Shown here in pieces: positions 1 to 6,108 of a stretch of DNA of 7,060 bases. The stretch is taken from NCBI GenBank assembly GCA_019347855.1, contig JAHWKO010000104.1:1-7060 (forward strand). The letters run 5' to 3'. This DNA comes from Actinomycetota bacterium. GTDB lineage: Bacteria; Actinomycetota; Nitriliruptoria; Nitriliruptorales; JAHWKO01. The position numbers and the translations under genes are program-made. The notes under the pieces were generated by a model. That model ran no database searches. It saw nothing but the letters and a program-made list of their open reading frames with translations, and had not been told where the DNA came from. Positions within the stretch are counted from its first letter, which is position 1, and the number at the start of each line of letters is the position of its first letter.

Positions 1-1
1 G

Positions 2-271
2 CAGGTCTTCGAGTTCACGGCGTTCGTCCGTGAGGGCATGACGATCACGACCAGCCCGTTCTCATCGGCCTTCTTCCTGCTGACCAGCTTCCACGGGATC
101 CACGTGACGGTGGGGATCCTGATGCTGCTGATCCTGTTCACCCTCAGCCGGCTGGGCCGGCTGCCGCTCCACGACGACGTCCGCGTCGACATGATCGCCC
201 TGTACTGGCACTTCGTGGACATCGTCTGGATCGTCATCTTCACCTTCATCTACCTGATCCCCTACGGCTGA
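2..271 (+). CDS. ctaE: Cytochrome c oxidase subunit III, C-terminal part (5' end outside window)
   Basis: The gene enters from the left edge in the frame starting at base 2, and the last 89 residues are visible. Subunit III is a polytopic membrane protein of the aa3/caa3 haem-copper oxidase that packs against subunit I. The fragment shows family hallmarks: a Q-x2-E segment at the edge, FHGIHVTVG at the head of a transmembrane helix, and YWHFVDIVW leading into the last helix, which ends YLIPYG as is common for this subunit. At least two full helices are present. The ATG at base 38 is internal (Met in the EGMT segment), not the start, because the homologous sequence continues upstream without a stop. 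The next gene begins 12 nt after the stop, so it is in the same operon. Identity is clear; the length and start of the whole protein cannot be judged here. Confidence 0.95.
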   Translation, partial: QVFEFTAFVREGMTITTSPFSSAFFLLTSFHGIHVTVGILMLLILFTLSRLGRLPLHDDVRVDMIALYWHFVDIVWIVIFTFIYLIPYG

Positions 272-283
272 CCGGGAGCGACC

Positions 284-640
284 ATGAGCAGCAGCGGAGC
301 CGCCGACGTGTCGCCGGCCGAGGAGGCCGAGGCGCACGCCCACGGACACCCCGAGCCGCGCGAGTACGTGCGGATCTTCGCGATCCTGTTCGTCCTGACG
401 CTCCTCGAGGTGTTGTCCAGCTACGTGGCGATGCCGCAGTGGTTGTTCGTGAGCGGTCTGACCGGGATGGCGGTCGCGAAGTTCGCGTTGGTCGTGGGCT
501 TCTACATGCATCTGAAGTTCGACAACCGCATGTTCCGGCGGCTGTTCGTCTTCGGGATCATCCTGGCGGCGACGGTCTTCATGCTGGTGCTGGCGCTGTT
601 CTTCTGGATCGGTCCGACCTACACGGCCGCCGCGAACTGA
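284..640 (+). CDS. ctaF: Cytochrome c oxidase subunit IV, small prokaryotic type
   Basis: This 118-residue membrane protein has three predicted helices (about residues 28-48, 55-77 and 86-110) after a polar, His- and Glu-rich N-terminus (AHAHGH near residues 17-22). The YMHLKFD motif at about 74-80, followed by a basic stretch (NRMFRRLF), is typical of the small prokaryotic subunit IV of caa3/bo3-type oxidases (COX4_pro family). That family is about 100 residues long. Subunit IV is thought to stabilise the complex and help load CuB; it carries no redox centre. The ATG follows a GGGAG Shine-Dalgarno sequence (274-278) with a 5-nt gap, 12 nt after ctaE. It looks unlike the longer CtaF of many Actinobacteria, so the symbol follows operon position and the Bacillus naming. 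Function is secure at family level. Confidence 0.88.
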   Translation: MSSSGAADVSPAEEAEAHAHGHPEPREYVRIFAILFVLTLLEVLSSYVAMPQWLFVSGLTGMAVAKFALVVGFYMHLKFDNRMFRRLFVFGIILAATVFMLVLALFFWIGPTYTAAAN

Positions 641-1518
641 TGGGCGCCCTCCTCGCGCAGACGGGGGTGTCCCCCTGGACGTTCCACCTGCATCCGGACG
701 TCATCGGGATCTGCCTGGCGCTGCTCGGTGGCTACGCCTACGCGCTGAAGCGGTGGGGTCCGCTGTTCCGGCCACGCCCGGGCCAGCAGGCGGCGACCGG
801 ACGCCAGAAGGCGGCGTTCGTCGGTGGTGTGGCGGCGTTCTTCGTGGCGGTCGGGTGGCCGGTCCACGACATCGCCGAGAACTACCTCTACAGCGCCCAC
901 ATGGTCCAGCACATCCTGCTCGGCTTCGTGGTGCCGCCGCTGCTGCTGCTCGGCATGCCCGACTGGATGGGCGAGCTGGTCCTCGGCCGCGGCCTGCGCG
1001 GGCGGATCTACCGTCGGCTCGCCCGGCCGATCCCCGCCGCCATCGCCTTCAACGCCGCCCTGGCGTTCATCCACTGGCCCAGGATCGTGGACCTCATGCT
1101 CGCCTCGGACGTGCTCCACGAGCTCTCCCACCTCGTGTTCCTCGCCGGGGCGGCCCTCATGTGGTCGGTGCTCCACAGCCCGGTCGCCGAGGTCCGCGGG
1201 GTGCTGTCCGCGCCGGGCAAGATGCTGTTCCTGTTCGTCCAGACGATCCTGCCCACGGTGCCCGCGTCGTTCCTGACGTTCGGTGACACCCCCCTGTACC
1301 GCGTCTACGAGGCGTTCCCCCGCCTGTGGGGTCTGTCACCCCGCGACGACATGCAGCTGGCCGGCCTGCTCATGAAGGTCGGGGCGGGGCTGCTGCTGTG
1401 GAGCATCCTCGCGGTCATGTTCTTCCGCTGGGCCAACCGGGAGGAGCCGGGGGCGCGCCCCGTCGCCGCTCCGAACGACGACCTCCCGGAACCCTCGACC
1501 ACCACCCGTTGGAGCTGA
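640..1518 (+). CDS. ctaG: CtaG-type cytochrome c oxidase assembly protein (caa3 CtaG family)
   Basis: This 292-residue polytopic membrane protein needed for building the caa3/aa3 oxidase is probably involved in copper delivery to subunit I. Visible hallmarks are HLHPD near residues 16-20, VHDIAE at 75-80, SAHMVQH at 85-91 followed by VPPLLLLGMP, FIHW at 143-146, HELSH at 160-164, and a late segment with FVQTILPTVPASFLTFGDTP at 199-218. The His residues on helix ends (76, 87, 91, 145, 160, 164) are candidate metal ligands. About seven hydrophobic segments are present. The open frame extends upstream to 439, but that extension only shadows the subunit IV gene. The ATG at 640 overlaps the previous stop by one base (TGATG) with no good Shine-Dalgarno, so translation is probably by re-initiation. 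This is the Bacillus-type CtaG, not the Cox11 family that shares the name. The polar C-terminal 25 residues look non-conserved. Confidence 0.93.
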   Translation: MGALLAQTGVSPWTFHLHPDVIGICLALLGGYAYALKRWGPLFRPRPGQQAATGRQKAAFVGGVAAFFVAVGWPVHDIAENYLYSAHMVQHILLGFVVPPLLLLGMPDWMGELVLGRGLRGRIYRRLARPIPAAIAFNAALAFIHWPRIVDLMLASDVLHELSHLVFLAGAALMWSVLHSPVAEVRGVLSAPGKMLFLFVQTILPTVPASFLTFGDTPLYRVYEAFPRLWGLSPRDDMQLAGLLMKVGAGLLLWSILAVMFFRWANREEPGARPVAAPNDDLPEPSTTTRWS

Positions 1519-1522
1519 TCCC

Positions 1523-2146
1523 ATGAAGCAAGACGTGCGAGACCGCCTGGTCCTCCCGCTGCTCGTCCCGGTCGGACTGCTGCTCGTGATCGCGCTGGTC
1601 GCGTTCGGGTTCGGGATGCTGCTGCTGTTCAACCCGTTGGTGGTGTCCCTGGCGATCGCGGTCGCCGTCGCCGCTTCGATCATCGGGGGGTTCGCGCTGG
1701 CGCTGTCCCGGCCGGAGGGCGAGCTCGACAACCTCAAGCGCGCGGCCATCGCGTTCGCCGGGATCGCCCCCGTCATCGTGGGGGTCCTCGTCGCCACCGA
1801 CGTGCTGGCGACGACGGACGAGAAGGTGGTCGACCGCGAGCCGCACTTCGTAGCCGGGGGCGTCGAGGGCTCCGAGGCCAGTCTGCTGGCGGGCGACTTC
1901 TTCTTCGAGCCGGAGCAGTTCTCGTTCGAGACGGCGGGCGAGTTGACGTTCGCGCTGGTCAACGAGGGCGGAGCGCCGCACACGTTCGTGATCGAGGACA
2001 TGGAGGACGAGCTCAAGCTCGAGACGCAGCCGGGCGGCGAGGACGAGGGCAGCGTCGAGCTGGAGCCGGGCTCCTACGTGTTCTACTGCGATGTCCCGGG
2101 CCACCGGGAGGCCGGGATGGAGGGCGGGTTCGAGGTCAGCGGTTGA
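1523..2146 (+). CDS. Membrane-anchored cupredoxin (type 1 copper protein) of the oxidase operon
   Basis: This 207-residue protein has two parts. Residues 9-35, 38-61 and 74-96 form three hydrophobic helices, which would put the C-terminus outside the cytoplasm if the basic/acidic N-terminus is inside. Residues about 120-207 form a cupredoxin fold with a complete type 1 copper set: His153 in GAPHTFV, then Cys189, His194 and Met199 in a C-x4-H-x4-M loop (YCDVPGHREAGM). The linker and domain are very acidic, which suits an extracytoplasmic electron or copper exchange surface. Start: ATG preceded by GGAG (1511-1514) inside the end of ctaG, with an 8-nt gap; the genes are 4 nt apart. Cupredoxins in oxidase operons can carry electrons to CuA or help copper insertion; which applies here cannot be told from sequence. 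I do not recognise a named family for the three-helix anchor. Confidence 0.85.
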   Translation: MKQDVRDRLVLPLLVPVGLLLVIALVAFGFGMLLLFNPLVVSLAIAVAVAASIIGGFALALSRPEGELDNLKRAAIAFAGIAPVIVGVLVATDVLATTDEKVVDREPHFVAGGVEGSEASLLAGDFFFEPEQFSFETAGELTFALVNEGGAPHTFVIEDMEDELKLETQPGGEDEGSVELEPGSYVFYCDVPGHREAGMEGGFEVSG

Positions 2147-2159
2147 CCGTCCGATGAGC

Positions 2160-2165
2160 GAGGAG
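2160..2165 (+). promoter_or_regulatory. Shine-Dalgarno deciding a GTG start at 2172
   Basis: GAGGAG lies 6 nt before the GTG at 2172. The in-frame ATG at 2154 has no purine-rich sequence at proper distance. I therefore place the start of the CWB2 protein at 2172, which also gives a compact signal peptide (MGRR followed directly by the hydrophobic core). Confidence 0.65.
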
Positions 2166-2171
2166 CCGGAC

Positions 2172-3710
2172 GTGGGACGACGGTGGGCGGCGCTGGCCGG
2201 GATGGTCGCGCTCGCGGCGTCCCTGGTGGTCTCCGCACCGGCTCCGGACGCGCTGGCCACGTGGTCGGCCGCCTCCACCACCCGGGTCGAGGCCGTCGAC
2301 AACGTCGAGACGGCGATCCGGTTCACCCGCATGGCGTTCCCGTCGGACGGTCCGGGTGAGGCGCTGCTGGGGCGCGACGACCTCTTCAGCGACACGCTGG
2401 CGGCCGGTTCGGCGACCGGGCGGCCGGTGCTGCTCACCGACCGGGACGAGCTGGACCGGCGCACGGCGGACGAGCTCGATCGCCTGGACGTGACCGAGGT
2501 CACGATCCTCGGCGGGGTCGAGGCGATCGCCCCCGAGGTCGAGGAACAGCTCGAGGAGCTCGGGTACGCGGTGGCGCGGATCGGCGGGGCGACCCGGATC
2601 GAGACGGCGGTCGGGATCGCCTCGCACTACCATCCGCGCGCCGACGCCCCGGTCGTCCTCGCCCGAGCGGCGGGCGAGGGGACCGCCGCCTTCGCCGACA
2701 CGCTCGGCGGCTCCGCCCTCGCACACACCCTCGGAGGTGCGCTGGTCCTGACCCCCAGCGACCGGCTGCATCCGGCGGTCGAGCGGTTCCTCCAGGAGGC
2801 CGGCGTGACCGACGTCGTGATCGCCGGAGGGGTGCACGCGATCTCCGCGGCCGTGGAGGGCCACGTCGCGGCGCTCGGCATCGACGTCGACCGCGCCCAG
2901 GGCGCGTCGCGCTCAGGCACCGCGCTGGCGCAAGCGGCCCGGCGCGGCCTCCCGTCGGCCGCCGACGCGGACGCGGTGCTGCTGATCGACGGCTACCACG
3001 ACCTGGCCTGGGCGGCCGGCTTCTCCGCCGCCACATGGGCAGCGGTGAACCGGGTCGCGATCGTGCTGGCCGACGGGACGGGGCTCAGCAGGGCCACCTC
3101 CGACTACCTGATCGACACCCCGGGCGTGCCGCTGGTGTGCGCGCCCCGGGTGTCCGCCGCAGCGTGCGATCAGGCGACCCAGACGCTGCGCATGCCGCCC
3201 TTCGCGACCACCGGCGCGGTGACCCTGCGTCAACCCTCGTCCAGCGTCGAGCTGATCGGTTTCCACGAGTCCAACCACGACGGGGCGCAGCAGCTCGACC
3301 CGTTGGACTCCGGTCCGACGATGGTCACCATGGAGAGCCGCGGCCGGGGCACCGGCGCGCGGACGTCAGCCGACGTCGTCGCGCAGCCCGGCGTGGCGGT
3401 GCGTGCGCCGGTCACCGGGACGGTGATCCGCGCTGGCTCGTACGTCCTCTACTGCGACCACACCGACCACTACGCGGTCATCGAGCCCGACGACCACCCG
3501 GGATGGGAGGTCAAGATGCTGCACATGGTCGGCCTGCGCGTGCAGCGGGGGGACCGGGTGCAGGCCGCCCGCACCGTGATCGCCGACGGGCCCAGGCAGC
3601 TGCCGTTCGACTCGCAGGTCGACGACCACTCGTCGGACCGCGACTGGCCGCACGTCCACCTCGAGGTCGTCGACCCGTCGGTCCCCGACCGTCCCGGGCG
3701 TGGCTGCTGA
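2172..3710 (+). CDS. Secreted cell-wall-binding repeat 2 protein with C-terminal M23/LytM-like domain
   Basis: This is a 512-residue exported protein counted from the GTG (518 from the ATG at 2154). A signal peptide covers residues 1-29: MGRR, a hydrophobic core, then a likely cut after DALA. Three CWB2-like units follow at about 48-145 (LFSDTLAAG, then TILGGVEAI, then RIGGATRIETA), 160-250 (FADTLGGSALA, then VIAGGVHAI) and a more divergent one at 268-340. CWB2 modules bind anionic wall polymers and hold proteins on the Gram-positive surface. Residues about 360-505 look like an M23/LytM peptidase: GVAVRAPVTGTVI at 407-419, a YAHL-like MLHM (His450), VQRGDRVQA at 457-465 and an HxH motif, HVHLEV (His494, His496). 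The first zinc motif HxxxD reads R-T-S-A-D (397-401), so a zinc-binding His seems missing, although His365 and His369 lie upstream. Catalysis is uncertain; it may be a wall-binding or regulatory relic. It starts 25 nt after the cupredoxin, so it may share that transcript. Confidence 0.85.
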   Translation: MGRRWAALAGMVALAASLVVSAPAPDALATWSAASTTRVEAVDNVETAIRFTRMAFPSDGPGEALLGRDDLFSDTLAAGSATGRPVLLTDRDELDRRTADELDRLDVTEVTILGGVEAIAPEVEEQLEELGYAVARIGGATRIETAVGIASHYHPRADAPVVLARAAGEGTAAFADTLGGSALAHTLGGALVLTPSDRLHPAVERFLQEAGVTDVVIAGGVHAISAAVEGHVAALGIDVDRAQGASRSGTALAQAARRGLPSAADADAVLLIDGYHDLAWAAGFSAATWAAVNRVAIVLADGTGLSRATSDYLIDTPGVPLVCAPRVSAAACDQATQTLRMPPFATTGAVTLRQPSSSVELIGFHESNHDGAQQLDPLDSGPTMVTMESRGRGTGARTSADVVAQPGVAVRAPVTGTVIRAGSYVLYCDHTDHYAVIEPDDHPGWEVKMLHMVGLRVQRGDRVQAARTVIADGPRQLPFDSQVDDHSSDRDWPHVHLEVVDPSVPDRPGRGC

Positions 3711-3734
3711 CCGACGACCCAACCCGGTACCGAC

Positions 3735-3766
3735 GGCCTCCCCCATGTCGGGCCTCCCCCATGTCG
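3735..3766. repeat. Perfect 16-bp tandem duplication in the convergent gap
   Basis: GGCCTCCCCCATGTCG occurs twice head to tail (3735-3750 and 3751-3766) without mismatch. It lies between the end of the CWB2/M23-like gene and the end of ctaB, where no gene is expected. It may be a recent slippage duplication or part of a transcript-end structure. No function is evident. Confidence 0.9.
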
Positions 3767-3810
3767 AGCGGCAGCTGGAGGCAGCGTGCTGCTGCGACCC
3801 GCCACTCGAC
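3763..3810. terminator. Possible hairpin between convergent genes (weak)
   Basis: GTCGAG (3763-3768) can pair with CTCGAC (3805-3810), enclosing a smaller perfect stem, GCAGC (3781-3785) with GCTGC (3791-3795) over a 5-nt loop. The position between two converging genes suits a bidirectional transcription end. There is no T-tract on either strand, and short GC stems arise easily by chance in this DNA. The rest of the 106-bp gap shows only the 16-bp duplication and an 8-bp CGGTACCG palindrome at 3725-3732. Confidence 0.25.
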
Positions 3811-3816
3811 GGGATC

Positions 3817-4773
3817 TCAGACGAGCAGCGCGTCGAGGGCGGCCGCGGCGAACACGAGCGCCAGGTAGACCGTCGAGTAGTGGAACAGCTGCATGGCACG
3901 CTCGACCGTGCGTTCGCGCCGCAGCCGGTGCGCCAGCACGAGCCAGACCGCGTCCAGCACGACCACCCCGGCCAGGTACAGCCAACCGGCGCGGCCGAGC
4001 GGGAAGTACAGCAACGTGACCGCGAGCAGCAGGTAGCTGTACAGCAGGATGTGCCGGGTGGCCTCCTCGTTGCCGTGGGTGACGGTCAGCATCGGCAGGC
4101 CCGCCGCCGCGTAGTCCTCGCGGTACTTCATCGCGAGGGACCAGAAGTGGGGCGGCGTCCAGTAGAAGACGATGAGGAAAAGGCCCCACGCCGGCACGGC
4201 GAGCCCGCCGGTCACGGCCGCCCACCCGGTCAGCACGGGCACGCACCCGGCGGCCCCACCGATCACGACCGCCTGGTTGGTGCGGCGCTTCATCCCGAGC
4301 GTGTAGACGAACACGTAGAAGAGGATCGCGGAGGTCGCGAGCACGGCGGCCACCAGGTTCACCAGGAGCGCGAGCCAGGTGAACCCAGCCACGCCGAGGA
4401 CCAGACCGAACGTGAGGGCGGCGCGTGGACTGACGGCGTCCTGGGTCAGCGGGCGTCCCTGGGTGCGACCCATGACCCGGTCGATGTCCCGGTCCAGGTA
4501 GTTGTTGATGACGTTGGCACTCCCAGCAGACAGACTGCCGCCGATCAGGGTCGCGACGACCAGCCAGGTCCCGGGCCATCCGTCCGCGGCGATCACCATC
4601 GAGGGGACGGTCGTGACCAGCAACAGCTCGATGATGCGGGGCTTGGTGAGCCAGAAGTACACCCGCACCGCATCGGTCCAGCTGCGGTCCCCCGACGGCG
4701 AGACCGCGTCCCGGGGGTGCAGCGGGCCGACCTCGGTCGCCCCGCCCGCGGCCTGTTCCGCCCGCGTGCTCAC
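3817..4773 (-). CDS. ctaB: Protohaem IX farnesyltransferase (haem O synthase)
   Basis: This 318-residue UbiA-superfamily membrane prenyltransferase transfers a farnesyl group from farnesyl diphosphate to the vinyl group of haem B, giving haem O, the precursor of haem A. The first Asp-rich motif is intact at residues 90-98 (N-N-Y-L-D-R-D-I-D, the NxxxDxxxD pattern), followed by MGRTQGRPL. The second conserved region is KYREDYAAAGLPML at 216-229, after YWTPPHFW at 204-210; the YTLGMKRRTNQAVVIGG loop (157-173) is also typical. About nine hydrophobic helices are present. The first 30 residues are polar and probably non-conserved. The start is a GTG at 4773-4771, which overlaps the ctaA stop as GTGA and has a strong GGAGGT Shine-Dalgarno 6 nt upstream inside ctaA. 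The length is slightly above the usual 280-310 because of the N-terminal tail. Confidence 0.96.
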   Translation of the reverse strand: MSTRAEQAAGGATEVGPLHPRDAVSPSGDRSWTDAVRVYFWLTKPRIIELLLVTTVPSMVIAADGWPGTWLVVATLIGGSLSAGSANVINNYLDRDIDRVMGRTQGRPLTQDAVSPRAALTFGLVLGVAGFTWLALLVNLVAAVLATSAILFYVFVYTLGMKRRTNQAVVIGGAAGCVPVLTGWAAVTGGLAVPAWGLFLIVFYWTPPHFWSLAMKYREDYAAAGLPMLTVTHGNEEATRHILLYSYLLLAVTLLYFPLGRAGWLYLAGVVVLDAVWLVLAHRLRRERTVERAMQLFHYSTVYLALVFAAAALDALLV

Positions 4774-5714
4774 GGGCGCACCTCCGAGGCCATCCGGCGC
4801 GCCGGTTCGTCATCGGCGACGTCCGCCCGGTCGGTGTGTCGGGCGAGCGCGGCCGCCCCGACCAACGACGACCAGGCCAGGCTGGCGATCAGCAGGTGGG
4901 CGACGACCAGCCCGGTGGACTGCACGCGGGTGAACACGTGGGCGGCCCCCAGCACCACGTTCACGAGGAACAGCGCCAGACCCGAGTGCACGAGTCGGAC
5001 CTCGACGGCGGGCCGTCCGCGGCGGACCACCTCGGCGGCCAACCACACCAGCGCCAGGCCGACCAGCAGCACGGCCACGCGGTGACCGAAGTGCAACGCG
5101 ACCACCCGGTTCGACAGGTCGGGGATCAGCTCGCCGCCGACCAGCGGGTAGCCGCCCACGTACTGGTCGTGGACGAGCGAGCCCAGGACGATGACGAGGT
5201 AGACGCCCGCTGCCCCGCCGGCCAGTCGCAGCGGCCAGGGATCGCCCACGGTGGCGCGCCTGGCGGTCCGATGCTCGATGGCGCCCGCCTCCACCACGCC
5301 GAACGTCAACAGCCCCAGGAGGATCATCGCGACGCCGAGGTGCACCGACACGAGGTCGGCGTTCAGGTCGGTCATCACCACGAACGCGCCGATGCCGGCC
5401 TGCAGGAGGATGGCCACGAGCGCTGCGGTGGCGCTCCAGGTGACCCTGGTCGCGTCCCGGTGGCGCCACCAGGCGTACACCGTCGTCGCCAGCACCATGA
5501 CCACCGCGATCGAGGCGAACCAGCGGTGGGTCCACTCGACGACCATGTGGAACTCGGGCCTCGGCAGCAGGCCGCCGAGGAGGCCGTTCTCGCACAGCGG
5601 CCACCGGTCCTCGCAGCCGTAGCCGCTCTCGCTGCCGCGTGTGAACCCTCCGATCGCGACGAGCAGGACGGTGATCCCGAACGTCCACGACGCGAGCTTC
5701 TGCAGCCGGCTCAC
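4770..5714 (-). CDS. ctaA: Haem A synthase (CtaA/Cox15 family)
   Basis: This 314-residue integral membrane enzyme oxidises the C8 methyl of haem O to a formyl group, making haem A for the aa3-type oxidase. It shows two similar four-helix halves. Near the N-terminus is GGFTRGSESGYGC, then the extracytoplasmic cysteine pair Cys34 and Cys41 (C-x6-C), and E-W-T-H-R with Glu60 and His63. Other candidate haem ligands are His125 (SVHLG), His211 (in ALHFGHR; His208 is nearby) and His273 (VAHLL), matching the four-His arrangement known for Bacillus CtaA. No cysteine pair exists in the second-half loop (about 181-200). The open frame continues upstream to 5909, but that part is a shadow of the preceding gene. 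The GTG at 5714-5712 has GGAGG 6 nt upstream and overlaps the previous stop as GTGA. The charged C-terminal 25 residues overlap the ctaB ribosome-binding region. Confidence 0.95.
   Translation of the reverse strand: MSRLQKLASWTFGITVLLVAIGGFTRGSESGYGCEDRWPLCENGLLGGLLPRPEFHMVVEWTHRWFASIAVVMVLATTVYAWWRHRDATRVTWSATAALVAILLQAGIGAFVVMTDLNADLVSVHLGVAMILLGLLTFGVVEAGAIEHRTARRATVGDPWPLRLAGGAAGVYLVIVLGSLVHDQYVGGYPLVGGELIPDLSNRVVALHFGHRVAVLLVGLALVWLAAEVVRRGRPAVEVRLVHSGLALFLVNVVLGAAHVFTRVQSTGLVVAHLLIASLAWSSLVGAAALARHTDRADVADDEPARRMASEVRP
4780..4785 (-). promoter_or_regulatory. Shine-Dalgarno of ctaB inside ctaA
   Basis: Read on the - strand this is GGAGGT, 6 nt before the GTG start of ctaB and within the last codons of ctaA. 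It fixes the GTG start and means ctaB can be initiated independently as well as by coupling. Confidence 0.75.
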
Positions 5715-5983
5715 CCGTCGCCTCCGCGACGTGACTCGCGGAACATGCGCCAGCCGATCACCGCCAAGGCGGCGGCGAACGCCAGCGAGACCACGATCAG
5801 CACGCCGTGCACGACGCGGAACTCCGCCGTCTGCGTGTCGCTCAGCAGGATGCGCAGCCGGGTGAGCCACACCCAGGCGGTCCAGGCGGCCGCCGCGAAC
5901 AGCACCCACGCCCGTCGGCGCTGGCGCCGGGCGGCGATCGTCACGCGGTCGTCGCGCAGCTCGGCGCGAGGCTCTTGTGGCAC
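5711..5983 (-). CDS. Small two-helix membrane protein, first gene of the haem A operon (SCO4848-like)
   Basis: This 90-residue protein has a polar, Arg-rich N-terminus (residues 1-24) and two predicted helices at about 25-43 and 58-78, ending in a basic/acidic tail. The pattern W-x3-W-x-W-x-T-x2-R in helix 1, then D-x6-F-x2-VH-x-VL-x3-S between and into helix 2, and GWR at its end, recalls from memory the small SCO4848-type membrane proteins of Actinobacteria. That comparison is unverified and the family has no known function. The start is a GTG at 5983-5981 with AAGGA about 10 nt upstream; a second GTG at 5944 would remove 13 residues. Its stop overlaps the ctaA start (GTGA), so the two are translationally coupled. 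This supports it being a real gene and suggests a link to haem A synthesis or oxidase assembly. Confidence 0.75.
   Translation of the reverse strand: MPQEPRAELRDDRVTIAARRQRRRAWVLFAAAAWTAWVWLTRLRILLSDTQTAEFRVVHGVLIVVSLAFAAALAVIGWRMFRESRRGGDG
5721..5725 (-). promoter_or_regulatory. Shine-Dalgarno deciding the GTG start of ctaA
   Basis: GGAGG on the - strand lies 6 nt before the GTG at 5714, within the end of the preceding small gene. This, together with the start of recognisable CtaA sequence at RLQKLASWTFG, rules out the longer in-frame extension upstream. Confidence 0.75.
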
Positions 5984-6108
5984 GCTCGAGAGGTCCTTGC
6001 CGGGGCGCGGGAGGTGGCCCGCAGGCTACCGCTTCCGATCACCCCCGAGCGAGGTGCCGTGCGGGCGGACAAGCTGTGTCACGATCGTCGTCGGGAGGAG
6101 ATCGCAGG
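5984..6108. promoter_or_regulatory. Divergent intergenic region, presumed promoters of the haem A operon and the SGNH gene
   Basis: These 125 bp separate two divergent genes, so outward promoters are expected on both sides. On the - strand, TAGCCT (6028-6023) fits a TANNNT-type -10 box about 40 nt before the small gene, but I see no convincing -35 at 16-18 nt. On the + strand no clear -10/-35 pair is visible. A strong GGGAGGAG Shine-Dalgarno (6093-6100) lies 8 nt before the GTG at 6109. Confidence 0.4.

Noticed and set aside
439..639. A possible 67-residue N-terminal extension of CtaG.
   Set aside because: The extension overlaps subunit IV in another frame and translates to Arg/Gly-rich sequence, whereas CtaG homology begins after the ATG at 640.
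1415..2503. A 362-codon open frame on the - strand opposite the cupredoxin and CWB2 genes.
   Set aside because: The + strand genes here have recognisable domains, ribosome sites and operon spacing; the antisense translation has none.
3436..3475. Similarity of GSYVLYCDHTDH in the M23-like domain to the cupredoxin copper loop GSYVFYCDVPGH of the gene before it.
   Set aside because: The surrounding sequence is the M23-type strand pattern and lacks the upstream His and downstream Met of a type 1 copper site. The likeness is short and probably coincidental.
3781..3795. Stem GCAGC-gtgct-GCTGC as a Rho-independent terminator.
   Set aside because: There is no following T-tract in either direction and the stem is only 5 bp. 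It is kept only as part of a weak hairpin entry.
3470..4813. A 447-codon open frame on the - strand overlapping ctaB and the end of the CWB2 gene.
   Set aside because: It is out of frame with clear CtaB and CWB2 coding and reads as Arg/Gly/Pro-rich shadow sequence.
3700..5085. A 461-codon + strand frame across ctaB.
   Set aside because: It is the complement of a well-supported ctaB and ctaA and has low-complexity translation.
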